Assembly: GCA_003331065.1 (NCBI GenBank)
Contig: QENB01000001.1
Coordinates: 124,001 to 188,000, forward strand
From: Candidatus Tokpelaia sp. JSC188
Lineage (GTDB): Bacteria > Pseudomonadota > Alphaproteobacteria > Rhizobiales > Rhizobiaceae
DNA: 64,000 nt
Reading direction: 5' to 3'
Shown here one piece after another: positions 20,530 to 31,302 of the stretch. The first letter of the stretch is position 1, and each line of letters begins with the position of its first letter. A program made the translations under genes and the position numbers. Below the pieces are notes generated by a model, which saw only the letters and a program-made list of their open reading frames with translations, did not search any database and was not told the DNA's origin.

Positions 20530-21435
20530 TCATTTTTCTCTTTTGATCGGAGATAATATTTTGGCGAATGACATTTGTGCTGTTCCTGGTTTCATCGGTT
20601 TTTGCTGATTTATGTGCGGGGTCCAACCAGACATCCAGATAAATGAAAAAGTTGCACGGATACGTCCATCAGGGTCACTGAAATGTTGAGCATAAATTTC
20701 TGCAACACGTATAAAAAAGCGACGTGAGACTGGTTGTCGTGAACGCGCTAGCAGCGTATTTTGTATACCCATGGCACGTAAATCAGCGATCAGATCAAAC
20801 GCTGTATTATACCTCACAATAATATTTTCTATATCAGTTACAGGTATAGCGAATCCCGCCTGTTGCAGCAATGTGCCCGCGTCGCGTATGTCAGCAAAGG
20901 GAAAAACTCGCGGATGGACACCACCATAAAGTTCATTTTCAGCCTGCAATAAACATTCACGCAATTCGCCCAACGTACCATTGCCGCACATGACAGAAAG
21001 AAATAACCCATCTGGCTTCAATCCATTTTTTATTTGGACAAGAACACTTAGTATATCGTTGGTCATGTGAAGAGAAAGCAGTGAAACAATCAGATCAGCT
21101 TGTTGTGGATTCAAAGAAAGCTTTTCACGAGGACATATCACAGAAGGATAGTGCTGTGTTAAAAATTCCGCTGAAGTCTCAATTCGCTTTATTTTAGCTA
21201 CCTTTCCTGAATGTGCCATAGCGTTTGCAGCGAGTCCAGTATGACCATGAAGATCAATAGCACAGGTGAAGTATCGGTCAATGGTAGCTAAACGTACTTC
21301 AAGATCCTTAGCCATTAGGGCAGCTAAAAAATCAATACCAGCTGTTGCTTTTCTGAAAGCCCGCAGACGAAAGTGTTCAATTAGTCGGCTATCAAAAATC
21401 TTTGAATTGCGTATCATAGCGATTATTTGAGACAC
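20530..21435 (-). CDS. SAM-dependent methyltransferase, NDUFAF5/BioC-like
   Basis: This 301-residue protein resembles the alphaproteobacterial relatives of mitochondrial NDUFAF5, a complex I assembly factor that modifies an arginine of NDUFS7. Family features are the opening IFDSRLIEHFRLRA, the nucleotide-binding strand AIDLHGHTGLAANAMA, the LIVSLLSLHMTND motif 4 region, a KPDGLFL strand and a YGGVHPRVFPFADI segment. The glycine-rich loop is poor, as is usual in this family. The start is uncertain: GTG at 21435 or ATG at 21417, neither with a good ribosome site. A complex I link is supported only loosely by the NDUFS4-like gene elsewhere in the window. Confidence 0.75.
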   Translation of the reverse strand: MSQIIAMIRNSKIFDSRLIEHFRLRAFRKATAGIDFLAALMAKDLEVRLATIDRYFTCAIDLHGHTGLAANAMAHSGKVAKIKRIETSAEFLTQHYPSVICPREKLSLNPQQADLIVSLLSLHMTNDILSVLVQIKNGLKPDGLFLSVMCGNGTLGELRECLLQAENELYGGVHPRVFPFADIRDAGTLLQQAGFAIPVTDIENIIVRYNTAFDLIADLRAMGIQNTLLARSRQPVSRRFFIRVAEIYAQHFSDPDGRIRATFSFIWMSGWTPHINQQKPMKPGTAQMSFAKILSPIKREK

Positions 21436-21690
21436 TACCTTACGATAATTTTTTAGTTACAGCACTTGATTGTCTTTGTTCAGCAGAGATGCTGCTTAGC
21501 ATCATTTATTTCTGGGCATATATAATTTTGATACAGTTGTCATTGGATAAATTTTAGGTATGCAAATATAAGGCTTATGCATAATCAAAATCAGAGAGAA
21601 AAATGTCTACTGATTATAAAATCATGCTTTTCTAAATTTCCGAATGCAATCGAGCTATAAGCGACGCGCCCCGATCATTAATGCTATAAT

Positions 21691-22407
21691 TTACGAAAAA
21701 CTCTTGTCTCTTGCATTTTCTTTCATATCACGCAAAATCTCCTGTACAACTTCAATAGGGTTTTCTGTTTTAATAACTGGACGCGCAATGACTAAGTGAC
21801 TAGCTCCAGCTTTTATAGCCTGTCCAGGGGTCACGATGCGTTTTTGATCATCATGATTATTTCTCTTCAGCCTAATACCTGGTGTTACCAACATCATTTT
21901 TTCACCAATAATTGGGCGCAAAATATGGGCCTCTGCTGCCGAGGCAACAACGCCTCCCATGCCAGCTTTGCGTGCTTGACGAGCACGTTTCAAGACCAAC
22001 ATTTCAGGCGTATCGTGATAACCTGCTTCTCTTAGATCTGCTTGATCCATTGAGGTTAGAACTGTAACACCTAATAAGCGCAGATTTGTTCCCTTAGCCG
22101 CAGCCACAGCTGCTCGCATTACTTTAGGATAGGCATGCAATGACAGCATCGATGCACCGATACGCAGAATATTTTCAATACTGCGTGTAACTGTATTATC
22201 AATGTCAAGCAATTTCATATCAAGAAATACTTTTTTACCAGATGCAACAAGCTCTTTTGCAAAATCAAGACCATCAGCGAAAAGTAATTGATAGCCAATT
22301 TTATAGCAATTAACTCTATCTTCTAATTTTTTAACAATCGCTTCTGCTGAAATAATATCAGGAACATCTAAGCCAATAATCAAACGATCTCGCATAGAAT
22401 ATTGCAT
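21691..22407 (-). CDS. pyrF: Orotidine 5'-phosphate decarboxylase PyrF
   Basis: PyrF makes UMP from orotidine 5'-phosphate, the last step of pyrimidine synthesis. The 238-residue protein carries the catalytic [12 protein letters not shown] motif (Lys and Asp charge network), [17 protein letters not shown] and the phosphate-binding VTPGIR and ARPVIK loops. The start is set at the ATG preceded by AAGGAG at nine bases; the open frame extends nine codons further without support. The gene is divergent from tatA. pyrB and a PyrC-like gene lie 22 kb away in this window. Confidence 0.95.
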   Translation of the reverse strand: MQYSMRDRLIIGLDVPDIISAEAIVKKLEDRVNCYKIGYQLLFADGLDFAKELVASGKKVFLDMKLLDIDNTVTRSIENILRIGASMLSLHAYPKVMRAAVAAAKGTNLRLLGVTVLTSMDQADLREAGYHDTPEMLVLKRARQARKAGMGGVVASAAEAHILRPIIGEKMMLVTPGIRLKRNNHDDQKRIVTPGQAIKAGASHLVIARPVIKTENPIEVVQEILRDMKENARDKSFS

Positions 22408-22752
22408 AAAAATATTCTCCTTGAAATACAGCATTAAATATTGTGCAATTGCACTGATATGACCATTTCTGACGCACTCTAAAACAGATTACAAAGGACA
22501 GATGGGCTATTATTATATGATTTGGATTTCTTAGGAACACAGTTTATGAGTTTTTTTGAATTTGTGCATAGCGTAGTAATGGCCTAAAAGGTTTGTGGTA
22601 AATTTATTTCTTTGATTTAACACCATTTTTTGACTGTGAATTATTTTATAATAACTCAAAATTTTCTTTAGCTTTCGCAGCCTATGCGCTATTTTTGATT
22701 TTTTAATATTAAATCAGTGCATTGCAAAATGCCTTTAGGAGTTTAAAATAGG
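22408..22752. other. Divergent promoter region of pyrF and tatA
   Basis: About 345 AT-rich bases between divergent starts. No frame with recognisable content. In Brucella, as I recall, chromosome-segregation genes scpAB lie upstream of tatA; I see no remnant of them here. Confidence 0.4.
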
Positions 22753-22908
22753 ATGAATCTTTTTGCCCCACAGCATCTTATTCCGATACTTATTATTATA
22801 CTTCTGCTGTTTGGTCGTGGAAAAATTTCCGACTTTATGGAAGATTTTGCTAAAGGCCTTAAAAGTTTTAAAAAAGGCCTTAAGGATGATAATGACGTCA
22901 TTGAATAA
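22753..22908 (+). CDS. tatA: Twin-arginine translocase subunit TatA, short form
   Basis: TatA forms the channel of the Tat pathway, which exports folded proteins with twin-arginine signals. This 51-residue gene has the short membrane helix HLIPILIIILLLF, the hinge FGRGK and the amphipathic helix with DFAKGLKSFKKGLKDD, all hallmarks. It is shorter than the usual 60-90 residues and stops at VIE. Another frame stays open past the stop to 23008, with content like a TatA acidic tail (NESPSSNIGKAIELD), so a frameshift may have cut the tail. The tail is dispensable for Tat function in E. coli. tatB and tatC follow. Confidence 0.88.
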   Translation: MNLFAPQHLIPILIIILLLFGRGKISDFMEDFAKGLKSFKKGLKDDNDVIE

Positions 22909-23038
22909 TGAGTCGCCATCGTCGAATATTGGGAAGGCCATTGAGTTAGATATACAAAAGGCTACTTTTAAGGAAGCTGGTCATTGCTCAAAAAATAGAG
23001 AATCCTGATTACAACTGTTTATTTGGATAAAAGCGGTT

Positions 23039-23368
23039 ATGTTTGGAATAGATGCTCTGGAACTATTAGTCATTATTATCGTGTTGATTATTGTTGTCGA
23101 GCCCAAAGACATGCCTAGGATGGTGCGAACCTTAGGCAAAGCAATGGTGCGCGTGCGTGCAGCTATCCAGGATTTTCGCGATCATTTGGATGACGTGATT
23201 CACGAAGCTAACATGCAGGACATTGAGAATACACTTCATGATGTGGAGAAGCATGATCTGCTTGGCCCATTGAATATAAATGATATCAAGAAAGAAATCT
23301 ACGATGAGGCTTCCCCAATTTTACAATATCCAGGAACTTTGTCAGAGGAAAATAAATCCAAACAATAA
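23039..23368 (+). CDS. tatB: Twin-arginine translocase subunit TatB
   Basis: TatB binds Tat signal peptides together with TatC. The 109-residue protein starts with the family sequence MFGIDALELLVIIIVLIIVV, which forms the membrane helix with its conserved glutamate. The EPKDMPRMVRTLGK hinge and a charged amphipathic helix follow. It lies 130 bp after tatA and 54 bp before tatC, in the usual operon order. The C-terminal part is short and variable, as expected. Confidence 0.92.
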   Translation: MFGIDALELLVIIIVLIIVVEPKDMPRMVRTLGKAMVRVRAAIQDFRDHLDDVIHEANMQDIENTLHDVEKHDLLGPLNINDIKKEIYDEASPILQYPGTLSEENKSKQ

Positions 23369-23422
23369 AAGTAGAAAATAGAAATAAAGACTTTAGAAAA
23401 TCATTTAGGAAAGTTTTAAGAC

Positions 23423-24199
23423 GTGACCTCAGAAGATAGAAAAATTGATGCGAATTCTGCACCTCTTGTAGAACATCTAGTAGAATTTCGTCGTTGCTTG
23501 ATTGCATCATTAGTTGCTTTTTTTATCGCCTTCATGATCTGCTTTATGATAAAGGATTATATCCTTGATATTTTGCTTCTTCCTTATCAGTGGGCAATGA
23601 AATTTTTTAATGAAAGTCCTGAGAACATTCGCCTGCAATCAACTCAGGTATTAGAAACCTTTCTGACAAAACTAAAAATTTCTGCTTTCGGTGGCGTCAT
23701 ACTGGCTTTCCCCTATATAGCATTTCAATTTTATTGTTTTATTGCGCCAGGGCTTTATAAAAATGAGCGGATAATGTTTTTACCGTTTTTGATTGCAACA
23801 CCTGTTTTATTTTTGATCGGGGCTGCAGTTGTTTATTGTCTTATTGCACCGTTTATTTTATGGTTTAGTCTTTCGCAACAAATAATGCCAAATGGTCATT
23901 TTCAAATTGAATTCGTTGCGAAAATCTCTGAATATCTGGATTTCATGACATCGTTTATTTTATCATTTGGGCTAATATTTCAGTTGCCAGTAGCAACCTC
24001 TATTTTGACTCGGGTTGGTTTTTTGACATCTGACATGTTAGTTTCTGTGCGCAGATTAGCTATTGTAGTGATCTTTGTTATGGCAGCCATGATCACTCCT
24101 ATTGATCTGTTTAGCATGTTTGGACTTGCCTTTCCAACAATTCTACTCTACGAAATTTCCATTTTCTTGGCACGCAGAATCGAGAAAAAACAAAGATGA
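23423..24199 (+). CDS. tatC: Twin-arginine translocase subunit TatC
   Basis: TatC is the multi-spanning receptor for twin-arginine signals. The 258-residue protein has the N-terminal LVEHLVEFRRCLI motif, whose glutamates contact the twin arginines, then six membrane helices. The FAFPYIAFQFYCFIAPGLY-like block and the conserved GLIFQLPV segment in helix 4/5 are present. A GTG start is used, since the frame has no better upstream codon; the AGGAAAG stretch before it is rather distant. serS follows after about 80 bp. Confidence 0.94.
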   Translation: MTSEDRKIDANSAPLVEHLVEFRRCLIASLVAFFIAFMICFMIKDYILDILLLPYQWAMKFFNESPENIRLQSTQVLETFLTKLKISAFGGVILAFPYIAFQFYCFIAPGLYKNERIMFLPFLIATPVLFLIGAAVVYCLIAPFILWFSLSQQIMPNGHFQIEFVAKISEYLDFMTSFILSFGLIFQLPVATSILTRVGFLTSDMLVSVRRLAIVVIFVMAAMITPIDLFSMFGLAFPTILLYEISIFLARRIEKKQR

Positions 24200-24280
24200 T
24201 AAACTACAAACTTTTCCTGATGGAGAATCATTGCCAATTATACCTGACGCAGAGGGATTAGTCTCATGAGAGGATGACCT

Positions 24281-25579
24281 ATGCTTGATATTAAATGGAT
24301 TCGCGAGAACCCGGCGGCATTGGACAACGCTCTTGCTAAAAGAAATGCCGAGCCGCGATCGAGTGCTGTGCTGCTTGCGGATCAGAAGCGCCGTGATCAT
24401 ATTACTAGAATGCAAGAAGCCAGAGAGCGTCGTAATGTAGCTTCTAATGAAATTAGAAAAGCTATGGTGGTTAGTGATGTTACTCGCGTCGAAGAATTAA
24501 AGACGGAGGTATCAAAGCTTAATTCTTGGCTTATAAAGGCACAAGATGAAGGACGCCAGTTAAATAACGCGCTTGAGGGTATTTTATCATGTCTTCCCAA
24601 TATTCCATTAGAGGATATTCCGGTTGGTAATGATGAAAATGACAATGTTGAAATCAGGAAAATTGGTACGCCGCGTATATTTGATTTTACTCCAAAAGAG
24701 CATTACGAACTTGGCGCACAGTTGGGGGAAATGGATTTTGAACAGGCAGCTCGTATTTCTGGCGCTCGCTTTTCTATACTTTTTGATGAACTTGCACATC
24801 TTGAACGAGCAATCGGCCAATTTATGATTGATATGCATACGCAAGAGCATGGATATCGGGAAGTTTCTCCGCCACTACTGGTACGTGATGATGCTATTTA
24901 CGGTACAGCGCAGTTACCAAAATTTGCAGAAGATCTATTCCGTACCACAGCTGGGCATTGGCTTATTCCTACAGCAGAGGTGCCACTTACTAACTTGGTG
25001 CGGGAGAAAATTCTGAATGCTGATGTTTTGCCATTACGGTTTACAGCTTTTACACCTTGTTTTCGTTCCGAAGTAGGTTCAGCAGGTAGAGATACACATG
25101 GTATCTTGCGTCAGCATCAGTTCTGGAAAGTAGAAATGGTATCGATTACGAGTGCCGACTCAGCTCTTGATGAGCTTGAGCGCATGACTCGATGTGCTGA
25201 AAAAATTCTTGAGCGCCTTGAACTACCATTTCGCACTGTTGTGCTTTGCACAGCCGATATGGGGTTTTCTGCTCGCAAGACCTATGATATAGAAGTATGG
25301 ATGCCAGGCCAGGGAGGCTATCGTGAAATTTCAAGCTGTTCAGTATGCGGTGATTTCCAAGCCCGTCGTATAAATACTCGTTATCGTCGTACAGGTGAGA
25401 AAGCATTGAAGTTTGTTCATACGCTAAACGGGTCTGGAACAGCGGTTGGTCGTTGTCTCATTGCTATCATGGAGAATTACCAACTGGCTGACGGTCAAAT
25501 TGCCATCCCAAAGGCGCTGCAGACTTATATGGGTGGATTAAAGAGTATTGAGCCAAGAATTAAAAATATGAGATATTAG
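24281..25579 (+). CDS. serS: Seryl-tRNA synthetase
   Basis: SerRS charges tRNA-Ser. The start [11 protein letters not shown] and the antiparallel coiled-coil arm at about residues 30-105 are typical. Class II motif 2 is seen as [17 protein letters not shown] with QFWKVE following, and motif 3 as [19 protein letters not shown]. The length of 432 residues fits. In relatives the order is tatC-serS-surE-pcm. Here surE is absent and only about 180 bp lies between serS and pcm. Confidence 0.97.
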   Translation: MLDIKWIRENPAALDNALAKRNAEPRSSAVLLADQKRRDHITRMQEARERRNVASNEIRKAMVVSDVTRVEELKTEVSKLNSWLIKAQDEGRQLNNALEGILSCLPNIPLEDIPVGNDENDNVEIRKIGTPRIFDFTPKEHYELGAQLGEMDFEQAARISGARFSILFDELAHLERAIGQFMIDMHTQEHGYREVSPPLLVRDDAIYGTAQLPKFAEDLFRTTAGHWLIPTAEVPLTNLVREKILNADVLPLRFTAFTPCFRSEVGSAGRDTHGILRQHQFWKVEMVSITSADSALDELERMTRCAEKILERLELPFRTVVLCTADMGFSARKTYDIEVWMPGQGGYREISSCSVCGDFQARRINTRYRRTGEKALKFVHTLNGSGTAVGRCLIAIMENYQLADGQIAIPKALQTYMGGLKSIEPRIKNMRY

Positions 25580-25762
25580 AAATAACAATTTCTAAAAAAC
25601 TATGAAATCAAGCAGATTGATTTTTATTTCGCAAATATAATTGAAAGAAAGGTAACCTCCCAACTATACTTTTTAATCATGAAAATTGTGCTCGTGCAAA
25701 GAGTTATCAGCTTTTTGAGCTTTAATATCCTATAGAATTTATGTGTCAAGTAGGTGGAGGAT

Positions 25763-26425
25763 ATGAAGATTACTCCGAAGGGAGTTGCAATAGGAGAGGC
25801 TTTCATAAGTCTTTTTTTGCGTTTGCGGGCTAAAGGAATTGATAATTCAAGAATTTTTTCTGCCTTAGAGCAGACTCCTCGTCAGCATTTTCTTGACCCT
25901 GTTTATGCGGCTTTTGCATTGGATAATTGTATCATTCCCATATCATGCGGTGAATATATCGAACGCCTAGATGAACAGATTATCTTGATTTCATCTTTGC
26001 AATTAGAAAAAAAACATAGAGTTCTGGAAATAGGAACAGGATCAGGCTTTACAGCAGCTTTGATGGCGCGATTAGCCGGGCGGATTACCAGTATTGAGCG
26101 TTACAAAACATTGTGTGAACATGCGCGACGATGTTTTCAAATATTGAATGTTGACAACGTCATCTTGCGCCAAGCAGATGCCTATTGCAGCATTGTAGAG
26201 AGTGGACCTTTCGATCGTATTGTCATTTGGCCGTCACAGCCAAATGAACCACAGCCTTTCATAGAACTGTTAGCTAGCAATGGTATCCTGGTTGCACCAA
26301 TTGGACCAACTAATAGCATCCAGACCATTGTCCGTTATTCAAGGGTCGGCGGCTGCTTCGAACGTACCGATATGTTTCGGGTACGTTATCAACCTTTTAT
26401 TAAAGGAATTGCCGCAGCGCTTTAG
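25763..26425 (+). CDS. pcm: Protein-L-isoaspartate O-methyltransferase family protein
   Basis: Pcm methylates isoaspartyl residues in damaged proteins so they can be repaired. The SAM-binding motif I is VLEIGTGSGFTAAL, followed by ITSIERY and RQADAY, as in the family. The ATG at 25763 is chosen because GGTGGAGG stands just before it. The substrate loop near residues 60-75 reads CGEYIERLDEQ, where I expect a GQTIS-type loop, so activity may be altered. The length of 220 residues is normal. The usual partner gene surE is missing upstream. Confidence 0.8.
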   Translation: MKITPKGVAIGEAFISLFLRLRAKGIDNSRIFSALEQTPRQHFLDPVYAAFALDNCIIPISCGEYIERLDEQIILISSLQLEKKHRVLEIGTGSGFTAALMARLAGRITSIERYKTLCEHARRCFQILNVDNVILRQADAYCSIVESGPFDRIVIWPSQPNEPQPFIELLASNGILVAPIGPTNSIQTIVRYSRVGGCFERTDMFRVRYQPFIKGIAAAL

Positions 26426-26805
26426 AATTATTTCCCCTAGTTTCGTATAAATACGCCGAAAATCTAGCATAACACATTCAAAGCACTAGATCTGAAGAAA
26501 CAGATACTCCCATACGAAACTCCAATGATATATAATATGATTCGATCGTTTAAGTAAGAATTTGCTTTTTTTTGATAGAAAATTTTTCAGATTTTTAACA
26601 AAAAAATACTGTCAAGAAGTGTATACAATTACGTAGTTATCAGCAATAATAATCATAAAAGCCTAACTATACATAATTTTATGTATCGTGCATGCGATTG
26701 GGCATTTCTTTGCAAAATTAAAAAATAAAGATATCCCCCTTTAATCAGAAGAACAGTCTTGTTATAAGGCAGATTCATGTTTTCGCGCGCGCATACAGGT
26801 GTTTT
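26426..26805. other. AT-rich gap before alaS
   Basis: About 380 bp with no credible gene. In Brucella a peptidase gene and the yajC-secDF genes follow pcm, from memory; none is visible here. The alaS promoter presumably lies within. Confidence 0.4.
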
Positions 26806-29484
26806 ATGAGTAGCGTCAATGAGATCAGATCGGCCTTTTTAGATTTTTTCCATCAAAACGGTCATGAAATTGTACCTTCGAGTCCACTTGTGCCACACAA
26901 TGACCTGACATTAATGTTTGCCAACGCAGGTATGGTGCAGTTCAAGAATGTATTTACTGGATTTGAACAGCGCCCCTATAATCGTGTAGCGACAGCACAG
27001 AAGTGTGTGCGCGCCGGTGGCAAGCACAACGATCTTGATAATGTTGGCTATACTGCGCGACATCATACTTTCTTTGAAATGCTAGGGAATTTTTCCTTTG
27101 GGGATTATTTTAAAGAAGAAGCCATTCGCTTGACATGGGATTTGCTAATCAAGGAATTCGGCTTGAAAAAGGAAAAATTGCTAGTAACCGTTTATCATGA
27201 TGACGCTGATTCTATAGCTTATTGGAAAAAAATTGCTGGATTAAACGATCACAGGATTGTCCGGATTGCAAGCAGCGATAATTTTTGGTCTATGGGCAAT
27301 ATAGGCCCCTGCGGACCATGCTCTGAGATCTTTTATGACCATGGTCCGAAGATTGCTGGCGGTCCTCCTGGCAGCAAGAATGCCGGTGGAGACCGTTTTA
27401 CTGAAATATGGAATTTGGTATTCATGCAGTATGCACAAACTATGCCTGGACAACGAATTGATCTGCCACGTTTGTCAATTGATACAGGTATGGGGCTTGA
27501 ACGTATTTCTGCTGTGCTTCAAGGAGTTCACGATAATTATGATATTGATTTATTTCGTGCTCTTATTTGTACCTTAGAAGAAGTGACAGGAGTGAAGGCA
27601 GAAGGGGAATTTATAGCGAGCCACCGTGTAATTGTTGATCACTTGCGCTCCTCTGCCTTTCTTATTGCAGATGGTGTTTTACCTTCTAATGAAGGTCGTG
27701 GGTATGTATTGCGCCGTATTATGCGTCGTGCCATACGCCATGCACAACTTCTTGGCACAAAAGAACCGCTAATGTGGCAGCTTTTACCTGCATTAGTGCG
27801 AGAAATGGGTCAGGCTTATCCGGAATTGGTGCAGGCAGAATCACTCATTTCAGAAACATTACAGCTTGAAGAGATTCGCTTTCGCAAGACATTGGAACGC
27901 GGTCTAAGCCTATTTGAAAATGCAACCAGAGGAATGAGAAAAGGTTCTTGCCTTGATGGTAGAGTTGCTTTCAAACTTTATGATACTTACGGATTTCCGT
28001 TTGATCTAACGCAGGAGGCTCTGCGACAACGCGGCATTGGCCTAGATATTGATGGTTTTAACAAGGCGATGCAACGACAGAAAACGAAAGCACGAGCTAA
28101 CTGGTTTGCTGCAGGGGAATCGGCCGTTGAAAGAGTATGGTTTACTGTTCGTGATAAGCTGGAAGCCACTGAATTTTTAGGATATGATACCGAAAGGGCT
28201 GAAGGGATTGTAAAAGCTCTTGTCCGCAATAACCAAATTATTGATCATGCTGATATAGGAGAGGAATGCGCTGTCATTGTTAATCGTACCCCGTTTTACG
28301 GCGAATCAGGAGGACAGGTTGGTGATGTAGGTACAATTTTCAGTGATGATCTTATATTTGAGGTGTCTGATACAAAGAAGAAAGGGAATGGATTTTTTGT
28401 TCATATTGGCTTGGTAAAAAAAGGATGGATTACAATAGACCAGGTAGTTGATCTGAGGGTTGATTCTGTTCGCCGAGCGAAAATCTGTCTTAACCATTCT
28501 GCAACACATTTATTGCATAAGGCCTTGTATAAGATACTAGGAAAGCATATTATCCAAAAGGGTTCACTTGTGACGCCTGAGCGTTTGCGTTTTGATTTTT
28601 CTCATCCGAAGGCAATGACGTGTGAAGAACTCACACAAGTTGAAGATCTAGCTAACGGCATTGTTTTGCAAAATAAAGAAGTAACAACACGCCTTATGGC
28701 AGTAGACAATGCGATTGCTGAAGGGGCTGTGGCTCTGTTCAGCGAAAAATATGGTGACAAAGTACGAGTTGTTTCCATGGGATACGACCAAGGTAAAGAT
28801 GGTCAGTATTCTAACCATTCTTGGTCGCTTGAGCTATGTGGCGGTACGCATGTCAACCGTACTGGTGATATTGGTCTGATTCGAATTGTATCGGAAGGCG
28901 CTGTTGCTTCGGGTGTTCGCCGTATCGAAGCATTGACGGGGCAAACTGCCCGTCAGCATCTGATACAGAAAGATAAATGTGTTCGTGCGATTGCCGCTGC
29001 CCTTAAATCAACACCGGAGACTGTAGAAAAACATATCCATTTACTAATGAAAGAACACCGTAATCTTAAGAAGAAATTAAGTAACACACGGTCTGGATTG
29101 GTACTGAAGGAGGGTGATACACAGCATGTTACAAGCAATAATAAAATCGAAATGGTCAATGGAATCTTTTTTGTTGGCCAAATTGTTTACAGCATGTCCT
29201 CGCGTGAATTAAAATCATTGGTAGATATCAGAAAAAAACAGCTTGATTCTGCTGTGGTAGTTTTTATTAGTATTGAGACAAGTGGTAAAGCCACTATTGT
29301 CGTTGGTGTTACAAGTGACCTTATAGAAAAAATCAGTGCTGTTGATCTAGTCCATATTGGTTCAGAAACTTTTGGTGGCAGGGGTGGGGGCGGTCGCGCT
29401 GATATAGCCCAAGCTGGTGGACCGAATGGTACTAAAGCGGAAAAAGCCCTTGCGAAGATTCGTCAGAAATTGGAAAAGCTATAG
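26806..29484 (+). CDS. alaS: Alanyl-tRNA synthetase
   Basis: AlaRS charges tRNA-Ala and clears mischarged Ser and Gly. The 892-residue protein opens with the catalytic domain: [30 protein letters not shown], and [20 protein letters not shown]. The editing domain has the [11 protein letters not shown] zinc motif and the [13 protein letters not shown] motif. The C-terminal C-Ala/DHHA1 domain carries [16 protein letters not shown]. No domain is missing. It is monocistronic or leads the fab cluster, separated by about 115 bp. Confidence 0.97.
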   Translation: MSSVNEIRSAFLDFFHQNGHEIVPSSPLVPHNDLTLMFANAGMVQFKNVFTGFEQRPYNRVATAQKCVRAGGKHNDLDNVGYTARHHTFFEMLGNFSFGDYFKEEAIRLTWDLLIKEFGLKKEKLLVTVYHDDADSIAYWKKIAGLNDHRIVRIASSDNFWSMGNIGPCGPCSEIFYDHGPKIAGGPPGSKNAGGDRFTEIWNLVFMQYAQTMPGQRIDLPRLSIDTGMGLERISAVLQGVHDNYDIDLFRALICTLEEVTGVKAEGEFIASHRVIVDHLRSSAFLIADGVLPSNEGRGYVLRRIMRRAIRHAQLLGTKEPLMWQLLPALVREMGQAYPELVQAESLISETLQLEEIRFRKTLERGLSLFENATRGMRKGSCLDGRVAFKLYDTYGFPFDLTQEALRQRGIGLDIDGFNKAMQRQKTKARANWFAAGESAVERVWFTVRDKLEATEFLGYDTERAEGIVKALVRNNQIIDHADIGEECAVIVNRTPFYGESGGQVGDVGTIFSDDLIFEVSDTKKKGNGFFVHIGLVKKGWITIDQVVDLRVDSVRRAKICLNHSATHLLHKALYKILGKHIIQKGSLVTPERLRFDFSHPKAMTCEELTQVEDLANGIVLQNKEVTTRLMAVDNAIAEGAVALFSEKYGDKVRVVSMGYDQGKDGQYSNHSWSLELCGGTHVNRTGDIGLIRIVSEGAVASGVRRIEALTGQTARQHLIQKDKCVRAIAAALKSTPETVEKHIHLLMKEHRNLKKKLSNTRSGLVLKEGDTQHVTSNNKIEMVNGIFFVGQIVYSMSSRELKSLVDIRKKQLDSAVVVFISIETSGKATIVVGVTSDLIEKISAVDLVHIGSETFGGRGGGGRADIAQAGGPNGTKAEKALAKIRQKLEKL

Positions 29485-29598
29485 CTCTAAAGGAAAAGTA
29501 TCGATATGGTTGATTTTTGATCAATATGATATATAAGCATATTTATAGGTATGTAGTATATAAATTTCTTTTATGTAATGGTGTAGGATCTTTTCGGC

Positions 29599-30543
29599 AT
29601 GGCGAAAGCATTTGTGTTTCCTGGTCAAGGAAGCCAGTTTGTTGGTATGGGTAAATTATTAGCTGAACAATTTTCACAAGCTCGTGCAGTTTTTGAGGAA
29701 GTTGATGATTCTCTTGGACAAAAGCTGTCAAAGATTATGTTTGAAGGCCCTGATGATGAATTAACTCTCACAGCCAATGCACAGCCGGCATTGATGGCAG
29801 TCTCTATTGCGCTCATAAGAATAATGGAGGCGCAAGGCTTAGAGTTTTCCAAAAAGCTCTATTGTGTCGCTGGTCATTCATTAGGAGAGTATTCGGCATT
29901 GTGTGCTGCGGGTATGTTTTCACTTTCAGATACAGCACGACTTTTGCGCATTCGCGGTAATGCAATGCAGCAAGCGGTTCCTGTTAATAAAGGGGCAATG
30001 GCGGCCATTATCGGATTAGATCAGGATGTTGTATCTGATATTTGTGTGCAAGCATCAGCATACGGTGTCTGCCAAATTGCCAATGATAATGGAGGGGGAC
30101 AGTTTGTCATTTCTGGTAACAAGCTAGCTGTCGAACATGCTATTACTCTTGTTACCAAGAAAAATGTAAAGCGCACCATCATGTTGCCAGTTTCTGCGCC
30201 ATTTCATTCAATTTTAATGAAACCTGCTTCTGAAGCGATGCATATGGCACTGAGTCATGTTATCTGCAGTAATCCGACTGTACCAGTTATTACTAACGTT
30301 TCAGTGAACCCGGAGCAGGATAATGCACGAATCATCGATCTTCTTGTCAAACAAATCATATCTCGTGTTCGCTGGCGTGAGACAGTTCAATGGTTTGCTA
30401 CGAATGATATAACCGACGTTTATGAGATAGGTCCGGGACATGTTCTTACGGGCCTTATAAGACGTATTGACAAGAATTTGCAAGGAATGTCTGTTGGAGG
30501 GGTGAAGGAAATTGAAATGGCACTTAAGGCGCTTGGTGTCTAA
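29599..30543 (+). CDS. fabD: Malonyl-CoA:ACP transacylase FabD
   Basis: FabD loads malonate onto acyl carrier protein for fatty acid synthesis. The N-terminal VFPGQGSQFVGMG loop and the nucleophile Ser94 in AGHSLGEYSA are present. The catalytic histidine falls in the VSAPFHSILM segment. The length of 314 residues is normal. It is the first gene of the fabD-fabG-acpP-fabF-mltG cluster, the usual order in Brucella and rhizobia. fabG starts 21 bp later. Confidence 0.95.
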   Translation: MAKAFVFPGQGSQFVGMGKLLAEQFSQARAVFEEVDDSLGQKLSKIMFEGPDDELTLTANAQPALMAVSIALIRIMEAQGLEFSKKLYCVAGHSLGEYSALCAAGMFSLSDTARLLRIRGNAMQQAVPVNKGAMAAIIGLDQDVVSDICVQASAYGVCQIANDNGGGQFVISGNKLAVEHAITLVTKKNVKRTIMLPVSAPFHSILMKPASEAMHMALSHVICSNPTVPVITNVSVNPEQDNARIIDLLVKQIISRVRWRETVQWFATNDITDVYEIGPGHVLTGLIRRIDKNLQGMSVGGVKEIEMALKALGV

Positions 30544-30564
30544 TTTTTGATAGGGAAATGGATG

Positions 30565-31302
30565 ATGTTTAAACTTAACGAGCGTAAAGCACTTGTCACA
30601 GGAGCAACAGGTAGAATCGGTGAGGCAATTGCTCACTGTTTTCATAAACAAGGGGCAATCGTTGGTTTACATGGCACACGTCAAGAAAGATTAGATGCAC
30701 TAGCTCAGAAATTTGGTAACCGAGTCTATGTTTTCCCGGCTGATTTGCTTGAGCGTGATGCTGTAAAAAAGCTTGGTGAGACAGCCGAGAAGGAAATGAA
30801 TGGTGTTGATATTTTGGTGAACAATGCTGGTGTTACCCGTGATAGTTTATTTGTACGGATGAGTGATGAAGACTGGGATAAGGTTCTAGCGATCAATCTT
30901 ACTGCTGTTTTTAATCTGACGCGCACTGTGGCACGTGGAATGATGCGGCGCCGGTTTGGGCGTATTATCAATATTGCATCCATCGTTGGTATGACTGGTA
31001 ATGCTGCGCAGACGAACTATTGCGCAGCAAAGGCAGGGCTTATTGGTTTCTCTAAGGCGCTTGCAAAGGAAATGGCAGCGCGAAATGTGACGGTGAATTC
31101 GATTGCTCCGGGTTTTATTGAATCGGCAATGACCGATAAGCTTAGTGATAAGATAAAGGAAAGATTCATGGAAGAGATTCCAATGAAACGCCTGGGGAGC
31201 GGTGAAGATGTTGGCATGGCAGCGACTTATCTTGCAAGCAACGAGGCCGCTTACGTTACAGGTCAGACATTGTGTGTAAACGGTGGAATAGCTATGATTT
31301 AA
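30565..31302 (+). CDS. fabG: 3-oxoacyl-ACP reductase FabG
   Basis: FabG reduces 3-ketoacyl-ACP with NADPH. This short-chain dehydrogenase has the cofactor loop VTGATGRIGEA, the NNAG motif, and the catalytic set Ser139, Tyr152 and Lys156 (TNYCAAKAG). The C-terminal GQTLCVNGG loop is typical. The second of two adjacent ATG codons is chosen because it gives the family start and the usual 245 residues. It follows fabD closely and is separated from acpP by about 330 bp. Confidence 0.95.
   Translation: MFKLNERKALVTGATGRIGEAIAHCFHKQGAIVGLHGTRQERLDALAQKFGNRVYVFPADLLERDAVKKLGETAEKEMNGVDILVNNAGVTRDSLFVRMSDEDWDKVLAINLTAVFNLTRTVARGMMRRRFGRIINIASIVGMTGNAAQTNYCAAKAGLIGFSKALAKEMAARNVTVNSIAPGFIESAMTDKLSDKIKERFMEEIPMKRLGSGEDVGMAATYLASNEAAYVTGQTLCVNGGIAMI

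Noticed and set aside
29510..29524. FNR-like palindrome TTGAT-N5-ATCAA between alaS and fabD
   Set aside because: The spacer is five bases, not the four of the FNR consensus, and it lies in AT-rich DNA where such matches arise by chance.
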